Numbered from the stretch's first letter, positions 24,078-33,983 are shown. The stretch: DNA of 64,000 nucleotides from Crocinitomicaceae bacterium (GCA_029251865.1 JAQXCN010000012.1:1-64000), one strand, 5' to 3'. Numbers and translations: made by a program. Notes: generated by a model not told the origin, from the sequence alone.

Positions 24078-26540
24078 TTAACCAGGACTATTCATCTGGG
24101 AAGTACTTTTGTTCTTAAATTCAATCTTTCCAAACTTATAGCTAAAAGTCAAAAAGACTCTTCTAGACATCCATTTGTAGTAGGCTATTTGTTGAAAGTT
24201 ATCCCGAAGCGCATCCATATAAAAAGATTGTTGATTAAACAAATCTGAAACTCTTAACCCTAAAGCCATATTACCTTCCAGAAACTTTTTTTCGAAAGCT
24301 AGGTCAAACGTTCCTTTTCTCTGAACAGTTCCTTGTACCATAACTCTTGGTCCATTGTAGCCATAGCTTGCTTGAAAACTCGCGGTCTTTTTCCAGAAAT
24401 CAAGAACAGTATTAAATTTGGCTTTCAAATAAGCTCCTGTTGTATTTGACAAACCCTGAAGGTCCGTATAATACTCAACAAGATTTCCATTAAATGAAGC
24501 TGTTGTACGCCAAAAAGGATAAGGTTTAAACATAAAAACAAATTCTGTACCCATAGCATTTGTACTGCTTAAATTCTGATAGGTTATTGCACTTGTATTG
24601 TCGTCATAAAATTCTTTAACCCGAGTTATCACACCCTCACTTCGCCTGTAGTATAAGCTAGATGAAATGGATAGCTTTTTGCGCTCAAAAGTATAGGCCA
24701 AATCAAAAGAATGAATATACTCTGGGCGTAGATAAGGATTACCCCTTCTTAGATTAAAAGGGTCAGCATAATTTGTAAATGGATTCAACTGTCCAGCACG
24801 AGCCCTGGAGATTCTTCGGCTGTAACTTAAACCAAACTCGTTATGGTCGTTAACAGCATATTTTAAATGTGCAGAAGGAAATAAATTAAAATAATCGTTA
24901 GGTATTGATTCTCCCGCAGATAGTAGTTCAGGGATTTGATAGGCCTGCTCCACCCTTAGTCCAAATTGATATTTAAACTTCTCTATCTGTTGGCCGAAAA
25001 TGCCGTATAAACTAAAAATCCGTTCATCATATTGATAGTTAAAGTTGGCTAAGGTATCTGCATTAAAAATTCCGTTCTGCGAATCGAAAGTTTCAGAATA
25101 GGTTTGTACAGATTGATCGCGTATGATACTTTTAGCCCCAAACTCTATGCGAGAATTAATCTCAGGGAATACGTATTCAAAATCAAGCTGAATGGTATTA
25201 ATATTATTCGACTCAATATTTTGTAACTGCTGCACCAGGGTATCTTCTCCACTAAGAGTGGTATCTGAAGTAAAATAGGCTTCAGAATAAAACCCCTTAA
25301 TATCTTCATCTCCAAATGACTGATTTACATTTAATTGGAGTTTCCCACGTTCTTCCTTAAATGACCATTCATAATTCAATCCCAAGTCAATATTCGTACG
25401 GGTTTTAGGATCAAAACTCGACCTGCGCCACAAAGTACTCGGATTCTCCGAAAATTCATATAAGGTATTCCACAAAGCGCCTCTGCGCTCCCTTCTTCCC
25501 AAACTCAAATTACCAAATAAACCAAGTTTATGACGCTCTGACATGTTTAAATCTATACCGGTTCTTAAAGATTGTGAATTGTTTAAATCTGTACCTAATC
25601 GACTTTGATTCAGTCGAACAGATGAATCACCGACGAAATACTCATATATATCTGAAAACTTATTCCTGAATCCACTGTATGTCCTACCATTGTATGAGGA
25701 ATAAATATTGAATTTATTATTTCGGTAGTTTAAGGAGACATTACCCTCAAATATATTACCGATTGCAAAATCTCCACTCCCCGCATTCGATGAAACGGCA
25801 CCATTTAAACCTTTGAAAAGACTCTTTTTAAGGACGATATTGATAATTCCAGATGTGCCGTCAGGATCGTATTTCGCAGAAGGGTTCGCGACAATTTCAA
25901 CGCGCTCAATAGAACCTGCTGGAAGTGCATCTAACAGTGTTTTGCCATTACCACCACTGAGAGAACTAGGACGTCCGTTAATTAAAATAATTACAGAGCC
26001 ATCACCGCGTAATGTAACACCACCATCTTCGTCAACTTCAACAGATGGCAATCGATTTAAAACATCATTTGCAGTTCCTCCACGAACCGAAATATCTTGC
26101 CCTACGTTATATATCTTTTTGTCAATTCCTGCTTTTAAAACGTCAATGTTAGCCTGAACTTTTACCTCTTCTAAATTCAAAGTCACATCCATTTCCAAAA
26201 GCAGTCTTCCAAAGTCTTTTGCATTGCAATTTTTATTTATTGCCTCATGGAGATAAAGCGTTTTAAATCCAATATTAGAAAGTTTTAGTAAATAGGCTTT
26301 ATCACAAATAACATTGTCAAATTTAAACACGCCTTTTTCATCAGCATACATTGCAGTGATTAGAGTGGAATCAGCAGCGTCAAGAAGCTTTACCGTTACA
26401 AACTCCACCGGCATGCCCGAATCAGTATACACCTCTCCCTCAATTCTATGGGTTTTATCTTGCGCCTTTCCATCAAGAGAAAAAACAAGAACGAATAACA
26501 AGGACAAAAGGAATCCTCTTTTTACATTTTTAACGCTCAT
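24078..26540 (-). CDS. Outer-membrane beta-barrel protein, TonB-dependent-receptor-like (PF14905 type)
   Basis: An 820-residue protein. After a signal peptide (about 1-26) comes a carboxypeptidase-regulatory-like Ig domain (HRIEGEVYTDSGMPVEFVTVKLL, about 30-120), then a plug domain (VGQDISVRGGTANDVLNRLPSVEVDEDGGVTLRG...IERVEIVANPSAKYDP, about 140-235), then a 22-stranded-type barrel with alternating aromatic strands to a C-terminal part that ends beyond the last strand (KFGKIEFKNKS). This is the outer-membrane beta-barrel family often found without a partner SusD. No ligand can be inferred. Its start overlaps the fabF end by 11 bases. Confidence 0.88.
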   Translation of the reverse strand: MSVKNVKRGFLLSLLFVLVFSLDGKAQDKTHRIEGEVYTDSGMPVEFVTVKLLDAADSTLITAMYADEKGVFKFDNVICDKAYLLKLSNIGFKTLYLHEAINKNCNAKDFGRLLLEMDVTLNLEEVKVQANIDVLKAGIDKKIYNVGQDISVRGGTANDVLNRLPSVEVDEDGGVTLRGDGSVIILINGRPSSLSGGNGKTLLDALPAGSIERVEIVANPSAKYDPDGTSGIINIVLKKSLFKGLNGAVSSNAGSGDFAIGNIFEGNVSLNYRNNKFNIYSSYNGRTYSGFRNKFSDIYEYFVGDSSVRLNQSRLGTDLNNSQSLRTGIDLNMSERHKLGLFGNLSLGRRERRGALWNTLYEFSENPSTLWRRSSFDPKTRTNIDLGLNYEWSFKEERGKLQLNVNQSFGDEDIKGFYSEAYFTSDTTLSGEDTLVQQLQNIESNNINTIQLDFEYVFPEINSRIEFGAKSIIRDQSVQTYSETFDSQNGIFNADTLANFNYQYDERIFSLYGIFGQQIEKFKYQFGLRVEQAYQIPELLSAGESIPNDYFNLFPSAHLKYAVNDHNEFGLSYSRRISRARAGQLNPFTNYADPFNLRRGNPYLRPEYIHSFDLAYTFERKKLSISSSLYYRRSEGVITRVKEFYDDNTSAITYQNLSSTNAMGTEFVFMFKPYPFWRTTASFNGNLVEYYTDLQGLSNTTGAYLKAKFNTVLDFWKKTASFQASYGYNGPRVMVQGTVQRKGTFDLAFEKKFLEGNMALGLRVSDLFNQQSFYMDALRDNFQQIAYYKWMSRRVFLTFSYKFGKIEFKNKSTSQMNSPG

Positions 26541-27786
26541 TTTTCCCTACATATTTCTTAAGCACAATTGAAGCAATGTGTCCTCCAAAACCAAAGGTAT
26601 TACTCATAGCATAATTTACAGGTTTCTTTCTACCCTCCTTAAGTGGAAAGTCAAAAAGCGCAGAGAATTCTGGTTCAATATTTTTGGTATTTATGGTTGC
26701 TGGTATAAAATCATCCGTCAATATTTTTACACACGCAATTGCCTCAATTGCTCCTGCAGCACCTAAAAGATGACCTGTCATTGATTTCGTTGCTGATATG
26801 GTTATATTCGATTGCTCACCAAATACGCGCTGTGCAGCAATTAATTCTGAGCGATCCCCTAGAGGAGTGGAAGTAGCATGCATATTAATGTAATCTATAT
26901 CGGATGCATTTATACCCGCCTCTCTTATCGCTTCTCTCATACCAAGAACAGCTCCCTCACCTTCAGGGTGTGTCCCGGTCAAATGGTAAGCATCAGCGGC
27001 CATTCCACCTCCAACAATTTCCGCATATATTTTTGCACCTCTCTTTACAGCGTGCTCATACTCTTCTACAATTAATGCTCCTGCCCCCTCGCCCATTACA
27101 AATCCGTCACGGTCTACATCAAATGGCTTCGAAGCAGATTCGGGATTGTTATTTTGGGTAGACAGAGCTCTAGCAGAAGCAAATCCTCCCATGGATGCCT
27201 GATTAATAGCCGCTTCTGAACCACCACTAATTATAATATCAGCCTTATCCCATTTGATATAATTAAAAGCTTCTATAAGCGCAGTATTGGAAGTTGCACA
27301 AGCAGAAACAGGACAGAAATTTACACCCTGCAAACCATATTTAATAGATAAAATACCGGAGGCAATATCTACCAAAATCCTTGGTATAAAATACGGTGTG
27401 AAACGCGGTGTACCATCTCCTTCGCAAAATTCCGTCATCTGATCTTGAAATGTTTGAATACCTCCATTTCCTGACCCCCAAATAACCCCCGCTCTCGTTT
27501 TATCTAAAGTATCAAAATCAATTTCAGCATCTTTAACCGCTTCATCAGTTGCTACTAATGCGTACTGACTAAAAGGATCATACTTACGAACCTCTTTACG
27601 ATCAAAATGATCAGTAGCTTTATATTCTTTAAGTTCACATGCAAATTTTGCCTTAAATTTATCAGTGTCGAATTTGGTAATGGGTGCAGCACCACTTTTA
27701 CCTGTCTTTAGGCCATCCCAATAACTATCTACTGTTTCGCCAATCGGCGTTAAGGCACCGAGACCCGTAATTACAACTCTTCTCAT
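26530..27786 (-). CDS. fabF: Beta-ketoacyl-ACP synthase II
   Basis: A 418-residue condensing enzyme elongating acyl-ACP with malonyl-ACP. The Cys-His-His triad is complete: Cys163 in VSACATSN, His in NMHATSTPLGD near 304 and His in MTGHLLGAAGAIEA near 340; GFGGHIASIVL closes the active site. Length fits FabF. It starts on the last base of the S41 protease stop codon (TGATG) and overlaps the barrel gene, an unusual setting since the housekeeping fabF of Bacteroidota normally follows acpP. A secondary copy is possible. Confidence 0.92.
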   Translation of the reverse strand: MRRVVITGLGALTPIGETVDSYWDGLKTGKSGAAPITKFDTDKFKAKFACELKEYKATDHFDRKEVRKYDPFSQYALVATDEAVKDAEIDFDTLDKTRAGVIWGSGNGGIQTFQDQMTEFCEGDGTPRFTPYFIPRILVDIASGILSIKYGLQGVNFCPVSACATSNTALIEAFNYIKWDKADIIISGGSEAAINQASMGGFASARALSTQNNNPESASKPFDVDRDGFVMGEGAGALIVEEYEHAVKRGAKIYAEIVGGGMAADAYHLTGTHPEGEGAVLGMREAIREAGINASDIDYINMHATSTPLGDRSELIAAQRVFGEQSNITISATKSMTGHLLGAAGAIEAIACVKILTDDFIPATINTKNIEPEFSALFDFPLKEGRKKPVNYAMSNTFGFGGHIASIVLKKYVGKNER

Positions 27787-29381
27787 CAGTGGTCTAAATT
27801 AACTTTTTCGTATTCTTTATCTTGAATAATTCTCACTGCCCTTTGAAGAATTTCATTTGAGTCATTGTAAATCTGATAAAATTCGTTGGTATCCCAAAGA
27901 TTTCGAGCAAGGTATGCCTTCAAACGAAGTTTGATAGAAGTTTCACTCATTTTATAATCTTCAGCATTAAATACGAGACTGTCCTCTTCTTTTTCTATGT
28001 AATTAAATAATTTATCCATGAATTCCTTATCACACTCAAAGTCTTTTTTGAAGCTTTCAAATGAGCTAAATTTTTTCAAAAGTTTTTTTCTGTTTTTATC
28101 TGTGTATTGATATGAAAAAGTATTCAAAAAACCACCTCTCAAAAGATCTGAATAATAATCAGAATTAGCGGTTGTATCCAACGGAACAAAGAAATCAGGC
28201 ATAATTCCACCACCACCAAAAACGGTACGGTTCGTTATTAAAGTTTTAAACTTTAATGAATCTGGCATTTTAATGGAATCGGAATGCACAAATTCACCGT
28301 TTAAATAACGTTGAGATATATCTTTTCGATACGCCTCTGCATCATCATATGGCTTCTGAATAAACCTTCCAGATGGCGTATAATATCTTGCTATCGTTAA
28401 TCTAATTTCTGACCCATCACTTAATCCCATAGGCCTCTGAACCAAGCCTTTACCAAAGGTTCTCCTACCAACCACTAGGCCTCTATCCCAATCCTGTATG
28501 GCGCCAGATAATATTTCACTTGCACTTGCCGAATATTCATCTGTCAGGACTATGAGTTTTCCTTTTTCAAAAAGACCTCTAAACTCTGATCTCAAATTGT
28601 TTCTAGGCTGCGCTCTTCCCTCGGAGTATACAATCAGCTTTTGATTAGATAAAAACTCATCCGCTAGCCTATGCGCTGTTCCAAGTAATCCTCCACCGTT
28701 TCCCTGCAGATCGAAAATTAAACTTTTCATACCTTGATTTTTTAGGTCTCCCAAAGCCATGCGAACTTCTTCATGTGAACGCCGTGAGAAACTGTTTAAT
28801 TTAATATAGCCGATCTCCTTATCAATCATATAATAAGAATCTACTGAGAATACTGGGATTTTATCTCTTGTAATATTAAATACCAGATTCTTTTTCGCGT
28901 TACGCCTCAAAATTTCAACTTTGACCTTACTTCCAAGTTCTCCCATTAATTTTTCTCGAACGTCACTATTTTGTAATCCTACACCTGCAATATTCTCCCC
29001 ATCTACAACTACAATTTTATCTCCTGCCTGAACACCTAACTTTTCTGCTGGCCCTCCGGATATTGTCGCTACTACATTCAAAGTATCTTTCATAATTTGA
29101 AAACGAATACCTACACCAACAAAACTACCGTTAATCGATGTTTGCGCCGCTTGCAACTCATCTGCAGGTATGTATGTTGAATGCGGGTCCAACTCTTCCA
29201 ATAAGGCCACAATAGCGGTCTCTGTCAGCGCCTCTGCATCTGTATCATCGACATAATAGTTTGAAACTTTATCAATTACCTCTTTATACTTGAATGATGT
29301 TGAAGAGCTATTTTCTTGGCCTAGTATAACTGTTGAAGGTGAACAAAGTATGATTAAAAATAGAAGAAATGGTTTGAGCAT
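27786..29381 (-). CDS. S41 family carboxyl-terminal processing protease
   Basis: A 531-residue periplasmic Ctp-type serine protease with a signal peptide (about 1-21). An N-terminal helical part (LTETAIVALLEELDPHSTYIPADEL), a PDZ domain (about 85-165: GSFVGVGIRFQI...AEKLGVQAGDKIVVVDG) and the peptidase core follow. The catalytic dyad is Ser288 in SASASEIL and Lys311 in TFGKGLVQRP. The C-terminal tail is long and charged. It probably processes or degrades envelope proteins. First gene of a three-gene minus-strand unit with fabF and the outer-membrane barrel. Confidence 0.92.
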   Translation of the reverse strand: MLKPFLLFLIILCSPSTVILGQENSSSTSFKYKEVIDKVSNYYVDDTDAEALTETAIVALLEELDPHSTYIPADELQAAQTSINGSFVGVGIRFQIMKDTLNVVATISGGPAEKLGVQAGDKIVVVDGENIAGVGLQNSDVREKLMGELGSKVKVEILRRNAKKNLVFNITRDKIPVFSVDSYYMIDKEIGYIKLNSFSRRSHEEVRMALGDLKNQGMKSLIFDLQGNGGGLLGTAHRLADEFLSNQKLIVYSEGRAQPRNNLRSEFRGLFEKGKLIVLTDEYSASASEILSGAIQDWDRGLVVGRRTFGKGLVQRPMGLSDGSEIRLTIARYYTPSGRFIQKPYDDAEAYRKDISQRYLNGEFVHSDSIKMPDSLKFKTLITNRTVFGGGGIMPDFFVPLDTTANSDYYSDLLRGGFLNTFSYQYTDKNRKKLLKKFSSFESFKKDFECDKEFMDKLFNYIEKEEDSLVFNAEDYKMSETSIKLRLKAYLARNLWDTNEFYQIYNDSNEILQRAVRIIQDKEYEKVNLDH

Positions 29382-29411
29382 AGGGCAGTTTTAATTAAAA
29401 ACGAATGACAA

Positions 29412-29419
29412 CAAAAATA
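29412..29419 (-). promoter_or_regulatory. -7 element of the S41-fabF-barrel unit
   Basis: On the minus strand TATTTTTG, an exact match, 30 bases before the ATG at 29381. No -33 TTTG is visible. Confidence 0.4.
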
Positions 29420-29539
29420 GTAACACTTGTGAGGTGGAAAGGTTTTTTTAGTGTTTTTAACACTCAAAAAATTATAAAATGAAGGTTTTATTGTTAGTAT
29501 GTTTTTAAAAGCTTAAGAATCATCTGTTAGAATAGAATG

Positions 29540-29547
29540 TATTTTTG
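29540..29547 (+). promoter_or_regulatory. -7 element 4 bases before the murB start
   Basis: TATTTTTG, exact match, ending 4 bases before the ATG at 29552; predicts a leaderless transcript. No -33 element at the normal spacing. Confidence 0.45.
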
Positions 29548-29551
29548 AAGT

Positions 29552-30562
29552 ATGCTTCAAAAAAACATTTCATTAAAAACTTACAACACCTTTGGTATTG
29601 ATGCAAAAGCCTCATTTTTCGCGAACTTTAGTTCTGTTGATGATTTGAATACAATATTAAAAGAAAGAGAAAATCGGAAGCTATTTATACTCGGAGGCGG
29701 TAGTAATATTCTCTTCACTAAAAATTTTGATGGCTTAGTACTAAAAAATGAAATTCAAGGATTTAAAATTATCCAAGAATCAGAGAATGACGTTGTTGTT
29801 GAAGTTGGAGCGGGAATGAACTGGCATGCCTTTGTATTAAAATGCTTAGAAATGAATTTTGGCGGAGTTGAAAACTTAAGCCTAATTCCGGGTAATGTTG
29901 GTGCAAGCCCTATGCAAAACATTGGTGCATATGGTGTTGAAATCAAAGATGTTTTTGAATATCTAGATGCCGTTCATATTGAAACCGGAAAGGTCAAAAG
30001 ATTTTCAAATCAGGACTGTGATTTTGGTTATAGAGAGAGTGTTTTTAAGACTAATGCAAAAGGTCAATATATCATATGTCAAGTCGGATACAGACTAACT
30101 AAAATTCATAAGCTCAACACCTCATACGGTGCAATAAAAATGGAGTTAGAAAAGCAAGGTGTAAATAACCCAAGCATAAAAGACGTTAGTAATGCTGTAA
30201 TCGCGATAAGGAAATCTAAATTACCCGATCCAAAAAAAATTGGAAACGCTGGGAGTTTTTTTAAGAATCCGATCGTATCCACTCAAACACTTGAGATTCT
30301 AAAACAAAAACATCCAAACATACCAAACTATCCTTCTGGTCCTGAAACTGCAAAATTAGCCGCGGGTTGGCTAATTGAACAAGCGGGATGGAAAGGCAAA
30401 ACCTACGATGAAAAATATGGCGTTCATAAAAATCAGGCATTGGTTTTAGTTAATTATGGAAACGCCGATGGCGACGAAATACTGAAACTTTCAAACCTAA
30501 TTATTAGTGATGTTTATCAAAAATTCAACATTGAACTTGAACGAGAGGTGAATATTCTATAA
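29552..30562 (+). CDS. murB: UDP-N-acetylenolpyruvoylglucosamine reductase
   Basis: A 336-residue FAD enzyme reducing UDP-GlcNAc-enolpyruvate to UDP-MurNAc in peptidoglycan synthesis. The FAD-binding GGGSNILFT near residue 50, SLIPGNVGASPMQNIGAYG near 112 and the active-site GNAGSFFKNP (Ser as proton donor) near 231 are present, and AAGWLIEQAGWKGK and the C-terminal Glu-containing end fit. Type I, E. coli-like length. Monocistronic, with pheT beginning 55 bases later. Confidence 0.95.
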   Translation: MLQKNISLKTYNTFGIDAKASFFANFSSVDDLNTILKERENRKLFILGGGSNILFTKNFDGLVLKNEIQGFKIIQESENDVVVEVGAGMNWHAFVLKCLEMNFGGVENLSLIPGNVGASPMQNIGAYGVEIKDVFEYLDAVHIETGKVKRFSNQDCDFGYRESVFKTNAKGQYIICQVGYRLTKIHKLNTSYGAIKMELEKQGVNNPSIKDVSNAVIAIRKSKLPDPKKIGNAGSFFKNPIVSTQTLEILKQKHPNIPNYPSGPETAKLAAGWLIEQAGWKGKTYDEKYGVHKNQALVLVNYGNADGDEILKLSNLIISDVYQKFNIELEREVNIL

Positions 30563-30617
30563 TCCTTAGAGAAGATTGACCTAGAATTAATAAATTCGCA
30601 CTTAAATACATCGTGAC

Positions 30618-33032
30618 ATGAAAATTTCATTTAACTGGCTTAAAAATTATCTTGATTTTAACCTATCTCCAGAAAGAACTGCTGAGATTCTAACAGATAC
30701 AGGTTTAGAAATTGAAGGGCTTCATAAATATGAAGAAATTCAAGGAGGTCTTGAGGGTATAGTTATAGGTCAAGTCTTGTCATGTAATCCACATCCTGAT
30801 GCGGACAGATTGAATGTTACAACCGTGAATTTAGGAAACGAAACCGTTCAAATTGTTTGTGGAGCACCAAATGTAAAAGAAGGGATTAAGGTCGTCGTAT
30901 CCAAAGTTGGCACAACACTTTATCCAAAAAGTGGGAAACCATTTAAAATAAAAAAAGCAAAAATACGTGGTGTAGAATCAGCTGGCATGATCTGTGCAGA
31001 AGATGAAATTGGTATGGGTGACGCCCATGAGGGAATTATGATTCTTCCCGATACAGCAGAAATTGGTTGTGCCGCTTCTGATTATTTCGAAATTTACAAA
31101 GATTACCAACTCGAAATAGGCTTAACCCCTAACCGCTGCGATGCTATGGGGCACGTTGGAGTAGCTCGTGACTTAAAAGCATTCTTGAATTATCATGAAG
31201 CCCTAAATCTTGATATTATTCTACCCGAAACAACACTACCATCTTCCGTTGACCAACCATCCGATGTGATAAATATTCAAATCGAAGACCCCAACCTTTG
31301 CCCGAGATACGTTGGAGCTTGTTTAGATAACATAAGTGTAAAACCATCTCCTAAATGGCTTCAAGACGCTTTAAAAACAATTGGTCTTGAACCCGTAAAT
31401 AACATTGTGGACATAACAAATTATGTGATGTTTGAGTTTGGAACACCAATGCACGCATTTGACCGTTCTAAGATAAAGGGCGATATCACGATAAAATCAT
31501 CCAAAAAAGGAACTGAATTCCACACCTTAGACGGCGAAAGAAGAAAACTTTTAGGTAGTGAACTTATGATTACCAGTAACAACGAGAACCTATGTATTGC
31601 TGGAGTTTTTGGAGGGTTAAACTCGGGTATAACTGAAAAAACCACAAGTGTTTTTCTTGAATCCGCGATATTCAATCCAACGTCGATACGAAAAACAGCG
31701 AAGGCTCACGGCTTACAAACGGACGCAAGTTTTCGATTTGAACGCGGTGTGGATCAAACATTCACCGTCAAAGCCATGGAACGTGCGATTACCCTTATAC
31801 AAAAAGTTTGTGACGCTAAACTAACGATGTCGCCTGTAGCCGTTGACCACATAAACCAGAAGAGGAAAACAATTTCTTTTAGCACTTCATTTTTGAATGA
31901 AAGACTCGGTACAAACTTAAGCCCTGAGGACATTTGCACTATTCTCTATAACCTTGATTTTAAATGCAATGAAGGTTTAAATAATATCATAGAAGTTTCT
32001 GTTCCTCAATACCGTATAGATGTGACAAGGCCAGAAGATATTCTTGAAGAAGTATTAAGAATCTATGGATTCAATAAAGTTGATTTGCCAAAAAAATGGC
32101 ACATGTCATTCCCTGTTGAAGAAGGTAAAAATGAAGAGAATATTCAAAGGACAACCGCTGAATGGTTTGTTTCTAGTGGCTTCAATGAGGTTCTAAATAA
32201 TTCACTACGTAAAAAGGACCTAGTAGACGGCAAACAAAGCAGTGTAGCCATACTTAATCCGCTTAGTAAAGAACTTGAAACGATGCGAAGATCTTTATTT
32301 TTTGGACTATTAGAAAATATAAGCTATAACCAAAATCGCCAGCAAAATGAGCAAAGATTATTCGAATTTGGAAAATCATATTTCAAGTCGAATGTAAAGT
32401 ACATTGAGACACGAGAGTTAGCTTTTGCAATTACAGGAAAAGAACACAGTCAATCTTGGCAGCACAAAGAAAGAAGTCTTGACTTCTTCGATCTCAAACA
32501 AAGATGTGAAAGTCTATTGACCAAATTGGGAATAAAGATCAAACTTCAAGAAGGTTTAAATACCAATGATTTGTTTGAAAGAAGCTATCAATATACTATT
32601 GGGAATGACATTCTAATCGAATTTGGCCAAGCCGCTACAAAACAATGTAATGTATTCGGCATAAAGTCAAAAGCTTTTGTAGCTATTGGAAATTGGGACA
32701 ACCTGCTGAAATACAGTAACGCAAAAACGATATTCAAGGAACTTCCAAAAACCTTTTTCGTTAGAAGAGATTTTTCTCTCATACTTGACGCGCACATTGA
32801 GTACGCTGCAATAGAAAAACTTGGTTATCAATCAAATAATAAATTACTAAAGGAAGTTTCATTATTCGATGTCTATGAAGGGGATAAACTACCAAAGGGC
32901 AAAAAATCATACGCAGTGTCTTTTATTTTCCAAGATGATCAAGAAACGCTCCAGGACAACATTATCGATCCTATAATGGAAGACATCCGAATGAAACTTG
33001 AGAAGAATCTAGGTGCAGAACTTAGAGGCTAA
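30618..33032 (+). CDS. pheT: Phenylalanyl-tRNA synthetase beta subunit
   Basis: An 804-residue subunit of the (alpha-beta)2 enzyme. Domains in order: the OB-fold tRNA-binding domain (about 40-150: GIVIGQVLSCNPHPDADRLNV), the B3/B4 editing domain (about 210-390, with NIVDITNYVMFEFGTPMHAFD), B5 (about 405-470), the catalytic-like core (VLNNSLRKKDLV..., LRRSLFFGLLENI) and the C-terminal FDX-ACB anticodon-binding domain (about 710-804: ELPKTFFVRRDFSLILD). Complete, normal length. The alpha-subunit gene is not in this window. Confidence 0.95.
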   Translation: MKISFNWLKNYLDFNLSPERTAEILTDTGLEIEGLHKYEEIQGGLEGIVIGQVLSCNPHPDADRLNVTTVNLGNETVQIVCGAPNVKEGIKVVVSKVGTTLYPKSGKPFKIKKAKIRGVESAGMICAEDEIGMGDAHEGIMILPDTAEIGCAASDYFEIYKDYQLEIGLTPNRCDAMGHVGVARDLKAFLNYHEALNLDIILPETTLPSSVDQPSDVINIQIEDPNLCPRYVGACLDNISVKPSPKWLQDALKTIGLEPVNNIVDITNYVMFEFGTPMHAFDRSKIKGDITIKSSKKGTEFHTLDGERRKLLGSELMITSNNENLCIAGVFGGLNSGITEKTTSVFLESAIFNPTSIRKTAKAHGLQTDASFRFERGVDQTFTVKAMERAITLIQKVCDAKLTMSPVAVDHINQKRKTISFSTSFLNERLGTNLSPEDICTILYNLDFKCNEGLNNIIEVSVPQYRIDVTRPEDILEEVLRIYGFNKVDLPKKWHMSFPVEEGKNEENIQRTTAEWFVSSGFNEVLNNSLRKKDLVDGKQSSVAILNPLSKELETMRRSLFFGLLENISYNQNRQQNEQRLFEFGKSYFKSNVKYIETRELAFAITGKEHSQSWQHKERSLDFFDLKQRCESLLTKLGIKIKLQEGLNTNDLFERSYQYTIGNDILIEFGQAATKQCNVFGIKSKAFVAIGNWDNLLKYSNAKTIFKELPKTFFVRRDFSLILDAHIEYAAIEKLGYQSNNKLLKEVSLFDVYEGDKLPKGKKSYAVSFIFQDDQETLQDNIIDPIMEDIRMKLEKNLGAELRG

Positions 33033-33405
33033 GCTCACTAAGTTTACCTAAAAATCTGTCGAGATTTTGGTTTTTTATAATCTCATCTTTACCAACAACT
33101 AAAAGGTTTTTAGCCTTGTTGGAATGCAGCCATAACTTCAGATTTACGATTGAGACGTTCAATGTTCCATTGATATCAATTCTGTAAGTTGATTTTTGAT
33201 TTTGATCAAAAAGTGATTTTAAATTCCAGTTTTCCTTTGAAATAGATTGGTTTTCACTTATAATCAGAAGAGAATCATAATTTTCAATTGTCAGCTCATA
33301 GCGTTCCTTAGTGTGCACGACTTCGGCAGCATTTGATGAACACCAGGCTTCAACCGCCTTTGAAAATGGTGTATTTGCTTTAAGATATATGGTTTCTAAC
33401 TTCAT
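33022..33405 (-). CDS. Uncharacterised 127-residue protein
   Basis: A soluble protein with no signal peptide or membrane helix (MKLETIYLKANTPFSKAVEAWCSSNAAEVVH...). The composition suggests an alpha/beta domain, with several short hydrophobic strands (LLIISEN, NLLVVGKDEII). It overlaps the pheT end by 11 bases tail-to-tail. A -7 element TATCTTTG sits 16 bases upstream, supporting real expression. Family not recognised. Confidence 0.6.
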   Translation of the reverse strand: MKLETIYLKANTPFSKAVEAWCSSNAAEVVHTKERYELTIENYDSLLIISENQSISKENWNLKSLFDQNQKSTYRIDINGTLNVSIVNLKLWLHSNKAKNLLVVGKDEIIKNQNLDRFLGKLSELSL

Positions 33406-33421
33406 GAATAAAATAGCTGTT

Positions 33422-33429
33422 CAAAGATA
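33422..33429 (-). promoter_or_regulatory. -7 element of the uncharacterised gene at 33022-33405
   Basis: Minus strand TATCTTTG, exact TAnnTTTG, 16 bases before the ATG. Confidence 0.4.
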
Positions 33430-33516
33430 ATTGAAATAATGAGTCTTGGTCGAAAAAAAATCATTAACCTCTAATTTATTTGTGTTCTATTCGAATAATA
33501 GAAATTGAAAAGGGGA

Positions 33517-33873
33517 TTAAATTGTCTTTACAAATTCATGAACTAATTCTGGAGGACGCGCAATAATTGCGCGATCTTTTGAGACTAAAATAGGCCGTTC
33601 GATAAGTTTTGGATATTGAACCATCAACTTAATCAAGGCCCCATCCTCCAAGTTTGCACCTTTGACGTAGTCTTTATAATCTTGTTCTCCCTTTCGCATT
33701 AAATCAATTGGCCTCATATTTAAACTTATTAAAAGTTCAGTTAATGAATCTTCAGACAAGGGTTCCTTGAGATATTCAATAACATTTACATCTACATTTT
33801 CCTGCTCGAGTAAAGTTAAGGCTTGACGGCTTTTGGAACACCTATTGTTGTGGTAAATGGCTACTGTTTTCAT
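33517..33873 (-). CDS. arsC: Arsenate reductase (glutaredoxin-type ArsC)
   Basis: A 118-residue ArsC protein: IYHNNRCSKSRQAL with catalytic Cys12, a helical middle (EPLSEDSLTELLISL, ...LMRKGEQDYKDY) and LIERPILVSKDRAIIARPPE, which supplies the arginines that bind arsenate in the glutaredoxin-dependent family. It would reduce arsenate to arsenite. No arsenite exporter or ArsR is adjacent, as is common for Bacteroidota genes of this type, whose role in arsenate resistance is often unproved. Confidence 0.9.
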   Translation of the reverse strand: MKTVAIYHNNRCSKSRQALTLLEQENVDVNVIEYLKEPLSEDSLTELLISLNMRPIDLMRKGEQDYKDYVKGANLEDGALIKLMVQYPKLIERPILVSKDRAIIARPPELVHEFVKTI

Positions 33874-33877
33874 TCTG

Positions 33878-33885
33878 CAAATTTA
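33878..33885 (-). promoter_or_regulatory. -7 element 4 bases before the arsC start
   Basis: Minus strand TAAATTTG, exact TAnnTTTG, ending 4 bases before the ATG at 33873; predicts a leaderless transcript. Confidence 0.45.
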
Positions 33886-33975
33886 ATACATTCTAACAAT
33901 GTATTACACCCTAAATTGTTCAAAAGTTATGAATGTTTCATGCAGTTTTGACTTTCATTAACTCGAGCTAATCGC

Positions 33976-33983
33976 TAAATTTG
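33976..33983 (+). promoter_or_regulatory. -7 element of the helicase gene
   Basis: TAAATTTG, 13 bases before the ATG at 33997. TTTG at 33947-33950 lies 25 bases upstream, longer than the usual 19-21. Confidence 0.5.
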
